Assembly: GCA_947623455.1 (NCBI GenBank)
Contig: OX392532.1
Coordinates: 45,077,058 to 45,141,057, forward strand
Length of the DNA stretch: 64,000 bases
Reading direction: 5' to 3'
Source of the DNA: Mimachlamys varia
Lineage: Eukaryota > Mollusca > Bivalvia > Pectinida > Pectinidae
Part shown: one piece after another, positions 55,201 through 64,000 of the stretch
How the letters are laid out: every line of letters starts with the position of its first letter
Numbering within the stretch: position 1 is the stretch's first letter
Program-made: the position numbers and the translations under genes
Notes under the pieces: model-generated
Database searches by the model: none
Told to the model about the DNA's origin: nothing
The model's input: the letters and a program-made list of their open reading frames with translations, nothing else

Positions 55201-58011
55201 CCCCAAATGGCCAGAGGGGCGGGGCCCAATAGGGAAAATAGAGGTAATTCTTTAAATCTCTTCTTGTCAAAAAGTCCTGATTGGATTTTGATCAAATTTT
55301 GTCAGAAACATCCTTTGAGGAAGGGGAACAGATTTTGCATAAATGGTGACTCTGGCCCGAAAGGGGCCAGAGGGGCGGGGCCCAATAGGGAAAATAGAGG
55401 TAATTCTTTAAATCTCTTCTTGTCAAAAAGTCCTGATTGGATTTTGATCAAATATAGTCAGAAACATCTTTTGGGGAAGGGGAACAGATTTTGCATAAAT
55501 GGTGACTCTGACCCCAAAGGGGCCAGAGGGGCGGGGCCCAATAGGGAAAATAGAGGTAATTCCTTTAAATCTCTTCTTGTCAAAAAGTGCTGATTGGATT
55601 TTGGCCAAATTTAGTCAGAAACATCCTTGGGCGAAGGGGAACAGATTTTGCATAAATGGGGACTCGGACCCCTAAGGGCCCAGAGGGGCGGGGCCCAATA
55701 GGGGAAATAGAGGTAATTCCTTTAAATCTCTTCTTGTCAAAAAGTCCTGATTGGATTTTGTCCAAATTTAGTCAGAAACATCGTTGAGGGAAGGGGAACA
55801 GATTTTGTATAAATGGTGACTCTGACCCCCAAAGGGCCAGAGGGGCGGGGCCCAATAGGGAAAATAGAGGTAATTCCTTTAAATCTCTTCTTGTCAAAAA
55901 GTCCTGATTGTATTTTGGCCAAATTTGGTCAGAAACATTGTTGGGGGAAGGGGATCAGATTTTGCATAAATGGTGACTCTGACCCCTAAGGGCCCAGAGG
56001 GGCGGGGCCCAATAGGGGAAATAGAGGTAATTCCTTTAAATCTCTTCTTGTCAAAAAGTCCTGATTGGATTTTGGCCAAATTTGGTCAGAAACATCATTG
56101 GGGGAAGGGGATCAGATTTTGCATAAATGGTGACTCTGACCCCTAAGGGCCCAGAGGGGCGGGGCCCAATATGGGAAATAGAGGTAATTCCTTTAAATCT
56201 CTTCTTGTCAAAAAGTCCTGATTGGATTTTGGCCAAATTTGGTCAGAAACATCATTGGGGGAAGGGGAACAGATTTTGCATAAATGGTGACTCTGACCCC
56301 TAAGGGGCCAGAGGGGCATGGCCCAATAAGGGAAATAGAGGTAATTCCTTTAAATCTCTTCTTGTCACAAAGTTATGAATAGATTTTTTCCGATTTGGTC
56401 AGAAACATCCTTTGGGGAAGGGGAACAGCTTTTGCATAAATGGTGACTCTGACCCCTAAGGGGCCAGAGGGGCGTGACCCAATAAGGGAAATAGAGGTAA
56501 TTCCTTTAAATCTCTTCTTGTCATAAAGTTATGAATAGATTTTTTCCAGATTTGGTCATAAACATCCTTTGGGGAAGGGGAACAGATTTTGCATAAATGG
56601 TGACACTGACACCCATGGGGCCAGAGGGGTGGGGCCAAATAGGGAAAATTGAGGTTATTCCTTTAAATCTCTTCTTGTCAAAAAGTCCTGATTGGATTTT
56701 GCCAAATATGGTCAGAAACATCCTTTGGTGAAGAGGAACAGATTTTGCATAAATAGTGACTCGGACCCCAAAGGGGCCAGAGGGGCGGGGCCCAATAGGG
56801 AAAATAGAGGTAATTCCTTTAAATCTCTTCTTGTCCAAAAGTTATGATTGGATTTTGACAAAATTTTGTCAGAAACATTGTTGGGGGAAGAGGATCAGAT
56901 TTTGCATAAATGGTGACTCTGACACCTAGGGGGCAGAGGGGTGGGGCCGAATAGGGGAAATAGAGGTAATTCCTTTAAATCTCTTCTTGTCATAAAGTTA
57001 TGAATAGATTTTGTCCAAATTTGGTCAGAAACATCGTTTGGGGAAGGGGAACAAATTTTGCATAAATGGTGACACTGACCCCTAAGGGGCCAGAGATGCG
57101 GTGCCCAATAGGGGAAATAGAGGTAATTCCTTTAAATCTCTTCTTGTCATAAAGTTATGAATAGATTTTGTCCAAATTTGGTCAGAAACATCGTTGGGGG
57201 AAGGGGAACAGATTTTGCATAAATGGTGACACTGACCCCTAAGGGGCCAGAGATGCGGTGCCGCATAGGGGAAATAGAGGTAATTCCTTTTAATCTCTTC
57301 TTGTCATAAAGTTATGAATAGATTTTGTCCAAATTTGGTCAGAAACATTGTAGGGGGAAGGGGAATAGATTTTGCATAAATGGTGACTCGGACCCCAAAG
57401 CTACCAGAGGGGCGGGGCCCAATAAGGGAAATAGAGGTAATTCCTTTAAGTCTCTCTTGTCATAAAGTTATGAATAGATTTTGTCCAAATTTGGTCATAA
57501 ACATCGTTGGGGGAAGGGGAACAGATTTTGCATAAATGGTGACTCTGACCCCTAAGGGCCCAGAGACACGGGGCCAATTAGGGGAAATAGAGGTAATTCT
57601 TTTAAATCTCTTCTTGTCATAAAGTTATGAATAGATTTTGTCCAAATTTGGTCAGAAACATCCTTTGGGGAAGAGGAACATATTTTGCATAAATGGGAAC
57701 TCTGACCCCAAAGGGGCTAGAGGGGCATGGCCCAATAGGGAAAATAGAGGTAATTCCTTTAAATCTCTTCTTGTCCAAAAGTTATGAATGGATTTGCCTA
57801 AATTTGGTCAGAAACATCCTTGGGGGAAGGGGAACAAATTTTGCCTAAATGGTGACTCTGACCCCTAAGGGGCTATTTTAGCACTTTAAGGGTTACAAGT
57901 CAGAGATTAATTCCAGGTGAGCGATGCAGGCCCATTGGGCCTCTTGTTATTGAAATGTACTACAAGTTTCATAACTTTTTACAAGATATTCAAAATCGTG
58001 GCCAAAACCCT
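52276..58011. mobile_element. Kolobok-like DNA transposon, copy 2 (carries a HINE)
   Basis: Same element as 26624-29379, colinear through its whole length, with TTAA at 52272-52275 and 58012-58015. Left end AGGGTTTTGGCCACAATT, right end AAATCGTGGCCAAAACCCT. Without the inserted HINE (55001-57948) it is 2788 bp. The left arm of the hairpin seen in copy 1 is absent near 54065. No transposase frame. Confidence 0.9.
55001..57948 (+). mobile_element. complete HINE (2.95 kb), 157-bp monomers, inside the transposon
   Basis: 5' end AGCTCACCTGGACCGAAGGT with hairpin, CGTCCGTCGTCCGTCC tract, then about 17 monomers spaced 157 bp (TCTTCTTGTCAAAAAGTCC, GAACAGATTTTGCATAAATG, GGGGCGGGGCCCAATAGGG). The 3' end is TTCCAGGTGAGCGATGCAGG then CCTCTTGTT. 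Copy 1 of the transposon has ATCAGTATTTATTGG at this point, an empty site. Insertion is at T/T or T/A with no duplication. Confidence 0.93.
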
Positions 58012-58127
58012 TTAAGATGAATGACCATAACCCATGTTCAAGGTCACTCGGGTCAAATGTGTTGACATCATAAACAACTAAAAGTATATATAGTCAGATG
58101 ACTGTTAAGGGCTGTTGGGCCTCTTGT

Positions 58128-58720
58128 ATTAAATAGAAGTTCCTTTGTATGCACATTTTCGATTGAAACCAATATTATGTTCATATTTTCATTATATTCT
58201 TTGACGCTGTATAGAAATATTTTTGTATTCATATTCCTGGTTAAAGAAAGTTTATAATCAAAGAACATGAATTTCATGACAGATAGTAAAGTTCATAACA
58301 TACAGAAATACATGGCATTTTATGGTAATATGTTTTCCTCATATTTGAGAAATATAGCCAAAGAATTTGTTACAAAAATATATTCATGTTTATGTGTGAG
58401 TTTGTTTAAATAAAATGCGGGTATCTGTTTTGGATGCACTTTGGAATCTATATTGCATTGATGTTTTACCTGAAGCAGAACTGGTAAATGGTAGACATGC
58501 CAACCATCACACTCTCACATTTACGTCCGGGGTAGTGTTACCATAGGCACTGGGGCTATCTTACTTCATCTGTAAACCTACTGTATTGGTCACTGTATCA
58601 CTGAGGCAGTTTTTATCATCGTCAAGGGTCACTGATATGTTTTACTGAAGCTGGTTTTATTGCGTCGCTTGCTGCGGAAGAAAAGACATTGATACATATG
58701 CATCAATACCTGCTTTGGCT
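58128..58720. other. unassigned sequence
   Basis: AT-rich, with no recognised exon or element. The short minus-strand frame at 58277-58068 starts inside the HINE end and is not protein-like. Confidence 0.4.
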
Positions 58721-59160
58721 ACAAGAGGCCAAATGGGCCTGCACCAGTCACTCACCTGGTATCAATTTCTTACTTGTAACCCTAAAGTCACCTAAAATCT
58801 ATTACTGTAAGACATTCAGAAGAACAATTGTTAAGATTTAAACATATTTTACCCCTGTGACATTGAAAGTAAGACAAGGTCATTTCTGATTAAACAAAAT
58901 ACCTAAAAGTATGATATTTGCCTGAAAGCTTCCTTGGATGAAGCCTGGCAAAGTTTGCAAGAATAAATAACCCTGACCCATATTCAAGGTCACAGGGGTC
59001 AAATCTGTGAACACCTTTGAACGACTTCTTCTGAAATACCAAAATGCCTAGAAGCATGATATTTGGCTGAAAGGTTTCTTGGATGAAGTCTGACAAAGTT
59101 TATGAAAAGAAATGACCTTTACCCATATTCACAAGGGTAAATCTGTAAAAAAAAATCAGA
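58721..59160. mobile_element. inverted HINE 3' end joined to forward monomers
   Basis: 58721-58875 is the reverse complement of a HINE 3' end (ACAAGAGGCCAAATGGGCCT ... CACTCACCTGGTATCAA). From ~58880 the 145-bp monomers read in the forward direction (GATATTTGCCTGAAAGCTTC, AAGGTCACAGGGGTCAAATC). The two orientations meet within a few bases. Confidence 0.75.
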
Positions 59161-59515
59161 AAATACCAAAGTGTCAACAAACCATAATCTGAACTCCAAA
59201 TTGATTAAACTAGAGGCTAAATAGGAACAAAAGAAAGATTTACACAGAGACTCTCAAAAAGAACAAGAGAATAAAACCAAGTGTTCCGGAAGTGTGAGGG
59301 TCTTCTGCTTCATCGATGGCACCGCCATGTAAATCTTTGTCACATCCAAGTAAACATTAAGTTCTCAAAACGAGAACTGGGTATCATTGTCAATCACAAC
59401 AAGTAAACACACTAATGAGCATACTCAAAAACGTCCATCTTCATATCACTTAAAGATACAGAATATTTTTCAATGAGACAAAGATGGCAACCATAAAACT
59501 TGCCCATAGTTCTGA
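59161..59515. other. unassigned sequence
   Basis: No feature recognised beyond short A-rich tracts. Confidence 0.4.
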
Positions 59516-61260
59516 TCAACCTGCATCTCTTGAATCCTTGTGTTGTTTGTTTGTCAGCAGTCCACATTGATCACGAAAATCACAATACCTACAGCAAGCT
59601 ATAGAATATCGAATCAACTGCGACATGTAAACACCATAGGTTGGTGACGCAGGGATATTATAGTCCGACCAGAATGACCTGTCGTGTTGAACTTTGATTA
59701 GCATATTTATTACGGTCAAGTCTATATTCATTGAGGGGAAATAAGTGCATTGTATGTATATTTGTTACACTTCCAAAATGATGTACGCTTATGTCGGCAT
59801 TGCAGATCAGTCGTGTGGACTAAGTGGGTAGGTTGAAGGCCTCTAGATGATGGTGTAACGAGTTCGAATGTCGGTGTGGTTCAATTTTCCTACATTCTCG
59901 TTTTTTTTTTTTTTTTTCAATTTTCTTTATCTTTTAATTGGTCTCTTTAATGTGTAATTTCCTAATCCCTTTTTGTGTAAATTGGATTTTTTATGGTTTT
60001 TATTTTTCGGGTTTTTTTTCTTTCTTTTTTTTAGTTCTTTTCTTTCACCTGTTTCTTTTTTCATTGGGGATATTATCATATACATGTATTTATATATATG
60101 AGTTTGCTTACATTTCCAAAGATTGGATATGTCCCATATTGATTGACATTTCCAGTGTGGGACACAGGGACCGGGCTTATTGTATTTCCTTACTTAAGGA
60201 ACATTAATTGATTACGATTGTTTTTTTAGTTTTTTTTAAAGAAATGCCAGTGTTAGCTGTTGTCTGGCTAATGAGCCCGTACTTATTAATTCATTTGTAT
60301 ATTAATTTCGTATTTTATGATGCAATAAGTAAATGAAGTCGCATAACATTTAACGAGCTTTTTTAAGCTTACATTGATTGTACGTCATGTACTCAATGCC
60401 CCGACACATCAACAAAAGGTTAACACACCTATGCACAAATGGAACTACCCACTTTGTATATTCCAACGAAAGGTCAACGCGACAGGTCTTGCTGGTTTGC
60501 CTATACTATCAAGAAATGGAAAGTTTACAATAGGAAAATTGAAATTGTCACGTTTATCGTATAGCTTAGTAGTAAGCTGTCCATGTTGGTAGTAGTTTAA
60601 GTAGAGATCGAGGTAAGCAGCTGATGTAAAAAGAGTCTGTTGTGTCCATTATTTCAAGTTTAGAAGGGTATATACGATCGATGTGGTCAGCAAAAGTCTT
60701 GTTGTTTATAGGAAAGACATTGTCGATTTATTTTAAAGTAAAACAAGTACGGCGTCCGTTACTACATGTAATTAAAAGATTTGGCAAGGTTTTTGTTACC
60801 TGTCCTGATTAGCTCTTCCGAAAATTCAGCCGTGTATGAAAACAAAAACGAGTCAGCTGTAAAAGTGGGGCACAGTTTGTTCCCATGGGAATGCCAACAG
60901 TCTGCTGGAAAATCTTTCCTCCAAACTCAACAAAAATATTGTCGACAAGGAATTCAATCATCCTTACTATATCGTCTTCAGTATATTTCCTCTTAGGTTT
61001 AGTCGTGTTTTTCACAAAGTATGCTCCAAGATAGCTCACTACCATATATTTGTATCGTCGTCCGCCTTTCTTGAAAAAGCTCTCATAATGAGAGACCGAA
61101 CACATTCTTTCAGTTTGGTATGTGGTATGGTAGTGTACAGGGTGGAAAAATCAAATGTTTTGATGGACGAAACATTTTTGAGAAGGGGGTGCTCTAGACT
61201 GATCAGAAGATCTTTTTGAGTTTTTCAAAATCCACATCCATTAATGCCACTTCTGGAGTA
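59516..61260 (-). pseudogene. Penelope-like reverse transcriptase, interrupted and decayed
   Basis: Minus-strand pieces in order: FDFSTLYTT (palm Asp, ~61.16 kb), HYESFFKKGGRRYKY and VGIPMGTNCAPLL (61105-60809). A frameshift follows, then an active-site remnant where Y-x-DD has become IDN with a preceding stop (~60.70 kb). Then come YLDLYLNYYQHGQLTTKLYD and FNFPIVNFPF (~60.6-60.5 kb), and IPASPTYGVYMSQLIRYSI (59731-59516). Foreign sequence lies at about 59.74-60.44 kb. Family placement (Penelope-like) is from motif memory; no GIY-YIG domain was found. Confidence 0.7.
59810..59882 (+). mobile_element. tRNA-like head, probably a SINE
   Basis: Box-A-like TGGACTAAGTGG (59816-59827) and box-B-like GTTCGAATGT (59862-59871) are spaced as in a tRNA promoter. 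The sequence does not fold as a clean tRNA at the acceptor stem and is followed by T-rich sequence (~59900-60060). It sits in the segment that splits the RT pseudogene. Confidence 0.45.
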
Positions 61261-62095
61261 TAGTGTCACAATAAGACTCAAGTCATAACGGTAACAAAAA
61301 TTGTTTAAGGACGGACGACGGACGCAGGTTGATTTTAATCCATCCCAAAATCAAAAGGCCACAACTAGCCACCTACATATGAAATTTGAGTTAGATCCAT
61401 CAAATACTACTTCTCAAGAAATTGCGATAACAAACTTTCATTTCAAAATCCAAGATGGCTGCCTTTAAGCCATTTTCTTTTTCTGATCAGTCCCAAAAAA
61501 GGGCACAACTAGTGACCAAAGGGGAACCTACATATGCAAAGATCCATTCAGTACTCCTTAAGAAATAGAGATAACAAGAATTGTTTAAGGACGGATGGAA
61601 AGACCACGGACGCAGATATGAATAGCCGACCAACTGATGATGCAGGGCTAAAAAGTCAATAAAAAAAGACAATGTAAATTTTTGCCATTTATTCAAATTT
61701 TGATCCATGAAAGGATGTTGAACCCCTTAAGAATTCTCATTGCAAAAAGCAGCACTGTACTGCAAATATTGAATGCTAAACAAGCCTCTTAATTCAAAAT
61801 CTACATACACTGCCTGGAGCAAATTGCACCAAATTCAACATAATCTTCAGATGAGCAAAATTTAAATCTCAGTGACAATGATACCTAGAGACGATATTAA
61901 AAAAATGTCATAAACAAGAATTACATGTAATCATGATGTCTCGCTTTGTCGATAACACTAAAGTCCAAACGGAAAATAATAGTATGACAAATTACATATA
62001 GCAAGATGGTATCAGTCAAGTCAAATTTAAATTCAATTACCGGTACATATCGATAACATTTTTAAAGTGGACACTTAATTAAACGTAATTTCTCA
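61261..62095. repeat. old direct repeats with AATTGTTTAAGGACGG
   Basis: AAAATTGTTTAAGGACGGAC near 61298 and AGAATTGTTTAAGGACGGAT near 61578 begin similar segments about 283 bases apart. Tracts like GGACGGACGACGGACGC resemble the reverse complement of the CGTCCGTCC tract in HINE 5' ends, so this may be a minus-strand HINE start. The remainder to 62095 is unassigned. Confidence 0.45.
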
Positions 62096-63060
62096 AAACT
62101 CCCATTTGTTTTACCCCAAAACGGCAGGACCTGCCAATACATTTCCTCTAAATTTCAGTTGGGACGGTTCATACAAAAAAAAATGTATGCTAATATCAGT
62201 TACTATGTTAACTTTCAATTCAATCGGATATATCAGTAACACTATAAAAAGTACATGATTTGAAATTATACAGAACTAGTTTAATGTTACTTCTTAATTC
62301 ATAAATTAAAAGGGTTTTACGCACCTGATCCTTCTGCTTCTACATTAGTTTAGAAATTTTGGATTCCCACCTTTTGGCCACTTGCATCACTGAAGAGTCC
62401 TCAGAGGACGAAACAGCTGTACGATACAGTTTAGTTCATTTTTTTGGCATACTGTATCTATTACTAAATTTAAAAGGTGCATCACATGTGTGTGTTACGT
62501 CATCTTTAATGATAGGGGATGGTAGACTCTTCTGGTGGATTGTTTAGTCCCTGAGGTTTGCTGGAGCCTCCAGAGCCACAGCTAATCTCATTTGAGTAGT
62601 GGCACGGTACATAATATACACATTTTCGTAGTACACGATTGGAAATTATACAGAACTTAAGTTTAATTTTACTTCTAAATTCATAAATTAAAGGGATTTT
62701 ACGCACCTGACCCTTCTGCTTCTACATTAATTGGTTTAGAAATTTTGGATTCCCACCTTTTGGCCCCTAGCATCACTAGGGGCCTAAGTCCTAAGTCCTA
62801 AGAGGACAAAACAGCTCTATGATGCAGTTAAATTCATTTTTTTTGACATACTGCATCTATTACTAAATTTAAAAGGTGCAGCACATGTGTATGTTACGTC
62901 ATCTTTAATGTATATTCTCAATATTCCCATGATTTAACCTCAAAACAGCAGAACCTAAATAAATAAATTTCTCCATATTTCAGTTGGGTGCTCAGTATGA
63001 TGATATCAGTAACTAATGCTAAGTTTCAATTCAATCCGATATCAGTAACCATCAGTACCT
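62096..63060. repeat. diverged direct duplication, ~400-bp period
   Basis: 62255-62512 and 62638-62911 align from AAATTATACAGAACT through TTTTACGCACCTGA, AGAAATTTTGGATTCCCACC and TTAAAAGGTGCA to GTTACGTCATCTTTAATG. Flanking pieces (62100-62220; 62915-63060) also match each other and are reverse-oriented relatives of the monomers at 34541-34890. Confidence 0.7.
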
Positions 63061-63061
63061 T

Positions 63062-64000
63062 AACAAGAGGCCCAGAGAGCCTTATCACTCACCTGAATAC
63101 ACTGGAATCTTGGTAATCTCAGATGATTGTTAAATATTTTCCAAAAAGATCCATTCAGTACTTTGGTCAAAATCGATTTTAACTTTAGGATAAGTGGTGA
63201 TTCAAAAGGCTTTACCTCTATTTCCCACTTTTGGGCCCCGCCCCTCTGGCCCCTTAGGGGTCAGCATCACCTTTTATGCAAAATCTGTTCCCTTTATCGA
63301 AGGATGTTTCTGACCAAATCTGGTTAAAGTCCAATCAAAACTTTATGACAAGTAGCCATTTAAAGGAATTATCTGTTTCCGCTATTGGACCCCGCATCTC
63401 TGGCCCCTTTGGGGTCAGAGTCACCAATTATGCAAAATATGTTCCCCTGCCCCCCAAGGATGTCTCTGACCAAATTCGGTCAAACTCCTTGATAACTTTA
63501 TGACTGGTATCGATTTAAAGGAATTATTTCTATTTCCTCTACTTGGGCTCCATCCATCTGGCCCCTTGAGGGTCAGAGTCATAATCTGTATGCAAAATCT
63601 GTTCCCCTTCCCCTTTAGGATGTTTCTGACTATATTTGGTCAAAATCCATTGATAACTTTATGACTAGTAGCAATTTAAAGGAATTACATCTATTTTCCC
63701 TATTGGGCCCAATCCCTATTGCCATTTTGGGGTCAGAGTCACCATTTATGCAAAATCTGTTCCCCCTTCCTCCAAGGATGTTTTTGACTATATTTGGTCA
63801 AAATCCGTTGATAACTTAATGACCAGTAGCGATTTACAGGAAGTACCTCCATTTCCCCTATTGGGCTCCATCCCTCTGGCCCCTTGAGGGTCTGAGTCAT
63901 CATTTATGCAAAATCTATTCCCCTTCCACCAAGAATGCTTCCGACCAAATTTGGTCAAAATCCATTGATAACTTAATGACTAGTAGCGATTTAAAGGAAG
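63062..64000 (-). mobile_element. HINE on the minus strand, 3' end and monomers (runs out of window)
   Basis: The 3' terminus on the minus strand lies at 63062 (AACAAGAGGCCCAGAGAGCC, CACTCACCTG). Inverted 157-bp monomers follow (GCAAAATCTGTTCCCCTTCC, ACCAAATTTGGTCAAAATCC). The 5' end is beyond 64000. The 3' hairpin is imperfect (GGCCCAGAGAGCC). Confidence 0.88.

Larger units (their letters stand above)
51989..58127 (+). mobile_element. outer HINE (AGGTCACC subfamily), split by a DNA transposon
   Basis: 5' end AGGTCACCTGACCCAAAGGG at 51989 with monomers to 52275; 3' remainder from 58012 with TCAGATGACTGTTAAGGGC and TTGGGCCTCTTGT ending at 58127. The monomer interrupted at GTTTGTTAA resumes at GATGAATGACC. 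Confidence 0.88.

Noticed and set aside
55207..55593. 128-residue frame with GARGAGPNRENRGNS repeats
   Set aside because: Collagen-like look comes from GGGGCGGGGCC in the 157-bp HINE monomer.
59810..59882. Functional tRNA gene
   Set aside because: Box A and B are present but no proper acceptor stem pairing was seen; more likely a SINE head.

Overview
This is a eukaryotic, AT-rich, repeat-dominated window. It is most likely from a bivalve mollusc. That rests on many copies of an element whose 5' end reads AGCTCACCTG with a short hairpin and whose 3' end reads CAGGTGAGC then a GGCCC/GGGCC hairpin and CTTGTT, on tRNA-derived SINEs, on CCHC/integrase/RT remnants of a Ty3/gypsy-type element, and on a split gene with GT-AG introns. 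The species cannot be named from sequence alone.

The one well-supported host gene is on the + strand from about 11.2 to 47.85 kb. Six exons (11183-11671, 24615-24721, 25574-25692, 32148-32221, 44062-44223, 47669-47846) join in matching phase. They encode the central cytosolic loop and transmembrane helices 7-12 of a major facilitator superfamily transporter of the DHA1/TetA type, resembling proteins named ZINC INDUCED FACILITATOR-LIKE. The N-terminal half was not found and presumably lies upstream of base 1. A possible small independent transcription unit (4.43-6.56 kb) lies upstream of the loop exon.

Layout: 0-11.1 kb holds two G-rich 21-bp satellite arrays (1.05-3.86 and 7.72-11.07 kb). 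At 11.67-14.6 kb a 27-29-bp array starts exactly at the 3' edge of the loop exon and looks seeded by its splice donor. At 14.6-24.4 kb are nested Helentron-associated (HINE/pearl-like) elements and a decayed gypsy element with the unusual order gag-integrase-RT. At 26.5-29.4 kb a SINE is split by a 2.76-kb TTAA-flanked, Kolobok-like DNA transposon. At 29.4-32.15 kb a 44-48-bp array repeats the splice acceptor and first 20 nt of the next exon, running up to the real exon. At 32.3-36.6 kb are more HINE monomers. At 36.95-43.9 kb is a 42-bp array (about 166 units) derived from a HINE 3' terminus and carrying consensus CAG|GTAAGT motifs. At 44-48 kb are the last two exons with MITEs and a foldback. 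At 48-58.1 kb are complete HINEs and a three-level nest (HINE inside Kolobok-like inside HINE). At 58.1-64 kb are HINE fragments, a Penelope-like RT pseudogene, old duplications and a minus-strand HINE.

The most unusual signal is that tandem arrays inside this one gene repeat splice-site sequence. Two of them appear to have grown from the gene's own exon boundaries, one a donor and one an acceptor.
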